11,587 bases of DNA from Mucilaginibacter sp. UBA4741. Lineage in GTDB: Bacteria > Bacteroidota > Bacteroidia > Sphingobacteriales > Sphingobacteriaceae. The notes under the pieces were generated by a model. That model saw only the letters and a program-made list of their open reading frames with translations, did not search any database and was not told where the DNA came from. Positions 6,412 to 11,587 of this stretch are shown here, piece by piece (the first letter of the stretch is position 1; each line of letters opens with the position of its first letter). The position numbers and the translations under genes are program-made. Location: positions 3,511-15,097 of the forward strand of contig DHIR01000100.1 of the NCBI GenBank assembly GCA_002403905.1, given 5' to 3'.

Positions 6412-7683
6412 ATGAAAAGTTTAACCAACGAGTTTAACCTGTTTAAAAGTCATCCGCGTAATATGCGCATATTGCTGATGACCAATTTAGTGTATGCGTT
6501 TGTGCTGCCGGTAATTGAGGTTTTTGTAGCAGCTTATATTATGCGTAATTCAGAATCTTTGGCAAAAGTGGTGATTTACCAGCTAACCGTATACTGTGGT
6601 ATACCCATAACATTTTTGATCAATGGCTTTTTGCTGAACAGGGTAAAATTATCCAGGTTATATGCCTTCGGGATGCTGCTTAGCGGTGTATCCATGATGA
6701 TAATGACCTCACTTCACGGGCTTGACAATACCGGGATCGCTATTGCCGGTTTAATTATGGGCTGTTCTTTCGGCTTTTTTTGGGCAAGCCGTGATTTTTT
6801 AGTTATAGTGACCACCAATGATGCAAACCGCAATTATTATTACGGATTAGAAACATTTTTTTATACCCTTACTTATGTATTGGTGCCGGTTTGTATTGGC
6901 TGGTTTATTGAAATTTCGGGTAATTTAAAGTGGTTTAAAAATATCAACTTCGCTTACCAGTTGGTAACGGTTTTTATGATCGTGCTTACAATGTACTCAT
7001 CTTACATTATATCAAAAGGTAAGTTTGATAAGCCGGTACAACCCAAGTTCCTATATTTAAAGTTCCATAAAATCTGGTATGAAATGCTGGGTTTAGCCAC
7101 CTTAAAAGGATTAGTACAAGGCTTTATAGTAACCGCACCAGCTATGCTGGTTATGAAACTGGTTGGGCACGAGGGAGCATTGGGTACCATACAAAGCAGC
7201 GGGGCAATCCTGTCGGCATTTATTATGTACCTGATAGGGCGCAACAGTAAGCCAAAGCACAGGTTAATTATCTTTTCATTCGGTTTGATACTGTTTGCTT
7301 TTGGCGCTTTGTTTAATTCACTGCTGTTTGATGCCGCATCTGTTTTTGTATTTATGCTTTGCCTGCTGTTGGCCAAGCCTTTACTGGACATTGCCTACTT
7401 CCCTATACAAATGAAAGTGATTGATTACCTTTCTGTTTTAGAGAACAGAAATCAATACGCTTACTTTTTTAACCATGAAATAGGGTTGTTTGCCGGGCGA
7501 TTATTAGGCTGCGGTTTATTTATTTTACTGGCTTTAGATGTATCAGACGTTGTGGCCTTAAAGTACGCGTTGCCTATAGTGGGAGTATTGCAGGTAATAT
7601 CAATTTTTGTGGCTAAGCATATACTTAAACAAATTCCTGAAACAGAGCATATCCCCGAGGTTGATGTAATACCTCATGTTTAA
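6412..7683 (+). CDS. MFS transporter, probable oligosaccharide importer
   Basis: This 423-residue protein has about 12 hydrophobic segments, roughly at residues 19-43, 51-74, 83-102, 107-127, 147-166, 177-200, 222-243, 252-271, 279-297, 300-320, 355-375 and 378-400. A hydrophilic loop in the middle (about 201-220, KGKFDKPVQPK) splits the two halves in the usual 6+6 major facilitator pattern. The N-terminus is cytoplasmic and basic, and the C-terminal tail is acidic (ETEHIPEVD). Its place directly between the GH130 gene and the secreted FAD enzyme suggests inner-membrane uptake of the disaccharide that GH130 splits. It is only 9 bp from the next ATG, so translational coupling is likely. The substrate cannot be read from the sequence, and a sugar or uronate is a guess from context. 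Confidence 0.82.
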   Translation: MKSLTNEFNLFKSHPRNMRILLMTNLVYAFVLPVIEVFVAAYIMRNSESLAKVVIYQLTVYCGIPITFLINGFLLNRVKLSRLYAFGMLLSGVSMMIMTSLHGLDNTGIAIAGLIMGCSFGFFWASRDFLVIVTTNDANRNYYYGLETFFYTLTYVLVPVCIGWFIEISGNLKWFKNINFAYQLVTVFMIVLTMYSSYIISKGKFDKPVQPKFLYLKFHKIWYEMLGLATLKGLVQGFIVTAPAMLVMKLVGHEGALGTIQSSGAILSAFIMYLIGRNSKPKHRLIIFSFGLILFAFGALFNSLLFDAASVFVFMLCLLLAKPLLDIAYFPIQMKVIDYLSVLENRNQYAYFFNHEIGLFAGRLLGCGLFILLALDVSDVVALKYALPIVGVLQVISIFVAKHILKQIPETEHIPEVDVIPHV

Positions 7684-7692
7684 TTGTTAAGT

Positions 7693-9558
7693 ATGATAAA
7701 AAAGATAATTATAGTTTTAATGCTGTTCTGCATTGGCGCAGGTGCCAATGCTCAATACAACCTGGTTATTGTAGGTGGTAACCCGGGAGGCATTATGGCA
7801 GCAATTGCTGCTGCAAAGCTGGGTAAATCATCGGTGATATTAGAACGGACTACGCATATAGGCGGCCTGCCTGCCAATGGTTTGGGCGCGACAGATATTG
7901 CCACACGGGGCGCTACAACCGGCCTGTTTACAGAATTTGTAGGGCGGGTTAAGGCTTACTATATTAAAAAATATGGCGAGCACAGTGAGCAGGTAAAAAT
8001 GTGCAGTAATGGTTATCACTTTGAATCATCAGTAGCGGAAGCGATTTTTGAGCAAATGCTTGCCGAATACAAAAACAAAATTACCGTGCTTAAAATGCGT
8101 CAGTTTGATGCAGAGGATGAAAACATCAGCATGACAAATAATCAAATTAAAAGCATTAAGATATTAAACCGGATAACTCGTAAAGCAGAAGAATACAGAG
8201 GAGATGTTTTTATTGATGCCACTTACGAGGGCGATCTGGGAGCTGCAGCAAAGGTGCCATTTCGCGCGGGCCGTGAAGGTAAGGATGAGTTTAATGAACC
8301 AGGCGCAGGCAGGGTATATAAATATTGGGCAGGGCCCGAAGGTGCAGGCAGCACTTTTCAGAAAGATAACGCTATACAGGCCTACAATTATCGCCTGTGT
8401 TTAACTGATGACCCGGCAAACCGGGTAACGGTGACTAAACCTTCCGTTTATAATCGTGAAGAGTATACCTCTATTATTGAAGATATATGGACAGGTATGA
8501 ATACCGGCGTTAAAATGATGCATGTAACCCCGCAAATGCTGGAGGCTAACCGTAAAAATATTCAGCAGGGAAATGCTACCAATATTCCAGGTGATCAATG
8601 GGGGATAGCTAAGATAAGCAGTATGGTACCGTTGCCTAATCATAAGGCCGATGGTAACAATCAACACATGGCTTTTATATCAACAGATTTACCTGAAGAG
8701 AACTGGCCATGGCCAACCTCGGAGTGGGATTGGCGCGATAAATTTGCCGAAAGATTGAAGAATTACACTTTAGGCCTTATTTATTTTATCCAAAATGATG
8801 CAGCTTTACCGGCGAATTTTAAGGCAGTAGCTAATAAATGGGGACTGGCTAAGGATGAATATACCGACAATGGTAACTTTCCAAGGCAGGTTTACATCCG
8901 TGAGGGACGCAGGTTTGAGGGGCAATACTTTTTTACCGCTAATGATGCGTTGGCTAAGGTAAAAGGCGGGCGCCCACCAGTTCATTCAAACAGTGTAACC
9001 GCGAGCCATTATGCGTTAGACTCGCATGCTGTCCGCAAGCGCGAACCTGGCCGGGTTCACCTGGATGGATTTATCAGTTATGAGACACAGGTATATACGG
9101 TTCCTTTTGGCGTGATAGTCCCTAAAAAAATTAAAAATCTGCTACTACCGGTTCCTGTTTCGGGTAGCCACATCGGTTTTTCAACCATTCGTATGGAACC
9201 CTGCTGGATGGCTTTGGGCCAGGCGGCAGGTGCAGCAGCATCGTTAGCAATTAATGGGAAGGTTGATATTCAAAACATCAACCTTAAAAACCTGCAGGAT
9301 GTATTGCTGAGCCAAAAAGCTACCCTGATATACTATCAGGATGCCAAGCCCGAAGATCCTGATTTTAAAATGATCCAATACATGGGCTTGCGCGGATATC
9401 TACCCGGCTGGAAAGCAATGTTAGCCGAACCGGCTACTGCTGAAACCATTACTGCATGGGAACATTTATCAGGGCTGAAAGTGACATCATCAGCCAACAA
9501 AAGAACCAGGGGGGATGTTTTAATGAACTTATATAGCCGGTTAAATAAAAAATATTAA
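7693..9558 (+). CDS. Secreted FAD-dependent oxidoreductase (FAD_oxidored, PF12831 type)
   Basis: This 621-residue protein begins with a signal peptide (MIKKIIIVLMLFCIGAGANA, cleaved before Gln21). A dinucleotide-binding fold follows at once (VIVGGNPGG, 25-33, with the acidic Glu51 closing the motif) and then GGLPANGLGATD. IDATYEGDLGAAA in the middle and RMEPCWMALGQAAGAAASLA near the C-terminus are typical of PF12831 flavoproteins, which are common in Bacteroidetes polysaccharide loci but mostly of unknown substrate. The ATG at 7693 is preferred over the TTG at 7684, which sits right behind the MFS stop codon. It would bind FAD in the periplasm or after export, which is unusual since the cofactor must be loaded before or during export. 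Its role beside GH92 and GH130 enzymes is unknown; oxidation of a sugar or a capped glycan end is one guess. Confidence 0.85.
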   Translation: MIKKIIIVLMLFCIGAGANAQYNLVIVGGNPGGIMAAIAAAKLGKSSVILERTTHIGGLPANGLGATDIATRGATTGLFTEFVGRVKAYYIKKYGEHSEQVKMCSNGYHFESSVAEAIFEQMLAEYKNKITVLKMRQFDAEDENISMTNNQIKSIKILNRITRKAEEYRGDVFIDATYEGDLGAAAKVPFRAGREGKDEFNEPGAGRVYKYWAGPEGAGSTFQKDNAIQAYNYRLCLTDDPANRVTVTKPSVYNREEYTSIIEDIWTGMNTGVKMMHVTPQMLEANRKNIQQGNATNIPGDQWGIAKISSMVPLPNHKADGNNQHMAFISTDLPEENWPWPTSEWDWRDKFAERLKNYTLGLIYFIQNDAALPANFKAVANKWGLAKDEYTDNGNFPRQVYIREGRRFEGQYFFTANDALAKVKGGRPPVHSNSVTASHYALDSHAVRKREPGRVHLDGFISYETQVYTVPFGVIVPKKIKNLLLPVPVSGSHIGFSTIRMEPCWMALGQAAGAAASLAINGKVDIQNINLKNLQDVLLSQKATLIYYQDAKPEDPDFKMIQYMGLRGYLPGWKAMLAEPATAETITAWEHLSGLKVTSSANKRTRGDVLMNLYSRLNKKY

Positions 9559-9633
9559 CAAGTACTATAGCATTTACTAAAGCAAATGTAATGAGGCCTC
9601 TAACTTACTTTTAAACAAATAAAGAATAAGGTT
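9559..9633 (+). other. 75-bp spacer between the FAD enzyme and the GH92 gene
   Basis: This is the widest gap within the operon. It shows no clear terminator stem or strong promoter box. AAAGAATAAGG just before the GTG is a weak purine-rich leader, as usual in this phylum. Confidence 0.4.
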
Positions 9634-11587
9634 GTGAAAAATTTTCGAGACTTTTTTAGTTCGCGGTTGATTTTGCTATTAGTGACTGCTCTTCCTTCGA
9701 GCCTATTTGGGCAGCAGAGATATGGTGACTATGTAAATCCAATGATTGGCTCAAAGGGTCAGGGCAATGTGTTTGTTGGCCCCTGCTATCCTTTTGGGAT
9801 GATAAAGCCCGGACCGGATTGTGGTAAAGGATTATCCACTAGTGGTTATTTGCCAGATATGGCTCAACCGGTAATAGGCTTTAGTCAGGTGCATTTAAGC
9901 GGTGCTGGGGGAGGAGCTAAATATGGCAATATCCAGGTAATGCCTTTTGCTGATGATATAGATGTAATAGATCAGCATTCACTACGCCAGGATGAGGAGG
10001 CTAAACTAGGTTATTATAGCGTTTTGTTAAATAAGCACCAAATCAAAGCCGAAATAACGGCTACCTCAAAAGTGTCTTTTTATAGGCTTACTTACCAGGC
10101 TGGCAGTAATAAATGTCTTAAAATTGATCCCGGCTTTTTTTTGGGTGAGCACGAAGAACCTGATTATCCTGAAGCGCAACACCTGGTAGGATCTGAAATT
10201 GAAATAATATCTGCTACTGAAGCAATGGGTTATAGCCGCGTACGCGGTGGCTGGAATAATGGAGCGGCTTATACCGCATATTTTTATGCCGAATTTGACA
10301 AACCAGTAAAAAGTTTTACCACATGGAAAAATAACAAGCTGGAGCCGGGTAAATTAAATCAAACAGACACTGGCGAAAAAACTGGCGCTCTGCTTTACTT
10401 TGGCAAAACAGGTTCAAATACGATTAAAGTAAAAATAGGTATATCTTATATCAGTGCCTTAAAGGCTAAACAAAACATTGCTATTGAAGTACCGTATTGG
10501 GATTTTGAGGGGGTGCTTAAACAAAACCAGGAAACTTGGGAAAGTAAATTGAATAGAATAGAAATTGATCCGCAGTCCACTGCAGATTATAAAACAATGT
10601 TTTATACCGCATTGTATCATACCATGCTGATGCCAGTTGATCGTACAGGCGAGAACCCTTTATGGACATCGTCCCAACCATATTATGATGATTTTGCCGC
10701 AATTTGGGATACTTACCGTTCATCAAGTCCATTATTAACTTTGATCACACCATCACGCCAAACAAGTATTGTAAACTCCTTACTTAATATTTATCAGCAT
10801 GATGGTTACCTGCCTGATGCGCGTATTGGAAATTATAATGGCCGTACTCAGGGAGGCTCAAATGCAGATGTGGTAGTAGCCGATGCCTACGTAAAAGGAC
10901 TTACGGGAATTGATTATAACCTGGCTTTAGAGGCTGTGTTGAAAGATGCAAATGTACCACCGGGGGGTAATGAAGAAAAAGAAGGACGGGGTGGTTTAAG
11001 TGATTATAATACACTGGGGTATCTGTCGTCTGATTTTGTAAGGGCAGGAAATCGTACTGTTGATTATGCTTATGATGATTATTGCATTGCCGAGTTGGCA
11101 AAAGGACTTAATAAACCGGCAGAGTATAAGAGATTTATAAAGCAGGCTGATAACTGGAAAAATTTATGGAGGCCGGATTATAAGCATCATGGTGCGTTGG
11201 GTTTTATTTTACCCAGAGATGCGAAAGGCAATTGGTTGGATAGTATTCCCTATTCAGCTACAGGTGATAAGATAAATTATTTTAAATATACTCCGCTTAC
11301 ACATGAATATCCTAAATATGCTTGCTGGTGGTGCTGCTTTTTATATGAAGGGACATCATGGGAGTATTCTTTAAGTATACCGCAAGATATACCAGAGATA
11401 GTTAAAAGGTCAGGCGGTAACAAAGCCTTTATCAACAGGATTGATACTTTATTTAAAAATGGCTATTACCAGGTAGGTAATGAACCTTCTTTTTTAACGT
11501 CATGTCTGTATCATTGGGCTGGCTGGCCAGATCTTAGCGGAATGCGGGTTCGCAAAATTATCAGTACAAACTACAATAGTTCGTTTG
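9634..11587 (+). CDS. GH92 alpha-mannosidase-like enzyme, C-terminus beyond the window
   Basis: The frame runs open from a GTG at 9634 to the window edge (651 residues). Family members are about 740-780 residues, so roughly the last 100 are missing. A signal peptide (RLILLLVTALPSSLFG, cleaved near Gln27) without a lipobox Cys points to the periplasm. GH92 enzymes are calcium-dependent exo-alpha-mannosidases. Landmarks are VNPMIGSKGQGNVFVGPCYPFGM near 35-55, GFSQVHLSG with His87, IWDTYRSSSPLL with Trp358, VDYAYDDYCIAELAKGL with Asp481-Asp482, and GNEPS with Glu617, the usual general acid. Several positions deviate: IPQD at 582-585 where VPHD is usual, AGWPDLSGMRVRKI where GxPxKTQxxVR is usual, and GAKYGN where DYGD is usual. 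GTG is chosen because it gives the complete signal peptide. It is the fourth operon gene. It probably trims an unusual alpha-mannoside, but its activity may differ. Confidence 0.85.
   Translation, partial: MKNFRDFFSSRLILLLVTALPSSLFGQQRYGDYVNPMIGSKGQGNVFVGPCYPFGMIKPGPDCGKGLSTSGYLPDMAQPVIGFSQVHLSGAGGGAKYGNIQVMPFADDIDVIDQHSLRQDEEAKLGYYSVLLNKHQIKAEITATSKVSFYRLTYQAGSNKCLKIDPGFFLGEHEEPDYPEAQHLVGSEIEIISATEAMGYSRVRGGWNNGAAYTAYFYAEFDKPVKSFTTWKNNKLEPGKLNQTDTGEKTGALLYFGKTGSNTIKVKIGISYISALKAKQNIAIEVPYWDFEGVLKQNQETWESKLNRIEIDPQSTADYKTMFYTALYHTMLMPVDRTGENPLWTSSQPYYDDFAAIWDTYRSSSPLLTLITPSRQTSIVNSLLNIYQHDGYLPDARIGNYNGRTQGGSNADVVVADAYVKGLTGIDYNLALEAVLKDANVPPGGNEEKEGRGGLSDYNTLGYLSSDFVRAGNRTVDYAYDDYCIAELAKGLNKPAEYKRFIKQADNWKNLWRPDYKHHGALGFILPRDAKGNWLDSIPYSATGDKINYFKYTPLTHEYPKYACWWCCFLYEGTSWEYSLSIPQDIPEIVKRSGGNKAFINRIDTLFKNGYYQVGNEPSFLTSCLYHWAGWPDLSGMRVRKIISTNYNSSF

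Noticed and set aside
1..11587. tRNA or rRNA genes
   Set aside because: No cloverleaf with a T-loop GGTTCRA motif and no conserved rRNA segment were seen on either strand.

Overview
The window looks like a chromosome segment of a Bacteroidetes bacterium, most likely a Sphingobacteriaceae member such as Mucilaginibacter or Pedobacter. That is an inference from the AT-rich DNA, the gene families (GH92, GH130, a SASA-type esterase, a PQQ dehydrogenase carrying a haem c domain), the weak Shine-Dalgarno sites and a TAnnTTTG-like promoter box.

Layout. At 1-96 (minus) the N-terminus of an apparent IS1182/DUF772-type transposase runs off the left edge, with a strong hairpin just upstream of it. The stretch 97-656 has no convincing gene but carries a nested palindromic repeat (311-527) and the terminator of the next gene. 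From 657 to 5036 on the minus strand lies a sialate O-acetylesterase-type gene in two pieces. The C-terminal catalytic part is at 657-2000. The signal peptide and N-terminal domain are at about 4785-5036. About 2.8 kb separates them and holds a complete PQQ-dependent dehydrogenase gene (2207-4375, minus), its terminator, and about 450 bp of AT-rich DNA with two related hairpins. The two esterase pieces fit end to end, so the gene appears to have been interrupted. Divergently, on the plus strand, a tight operon runs GH130 enzyme (5301-6386), MFS transporter (6412-7683), secreted FAD-dependent oxidoreductase (7693-9558) and secreted GH92 alpha-mannosidase-like enzyme (9634 to past the window end).

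How the genes may work together. GH92 enzymes remove alpha-mannose outside the cytoplasm. An inner-membrane MFS protein could import the released beta-mannosyl disaccharide, and a cytoplasmic GH130 enzyme could split it. A comparable GH92/GH130/transporter grouping is known for N-glycan core use in Bacteroides thetaiotaomicron (around BT1033). The esterase would remove acetyl decorations but now looks broken. The FAD oxidoreductase is the unexplained member. The most notable observations are the interrupted esterase, the dehydrogenase lying in the break, the covarying hairpin pair, and the divergent catalytic region of the GH92 protein.
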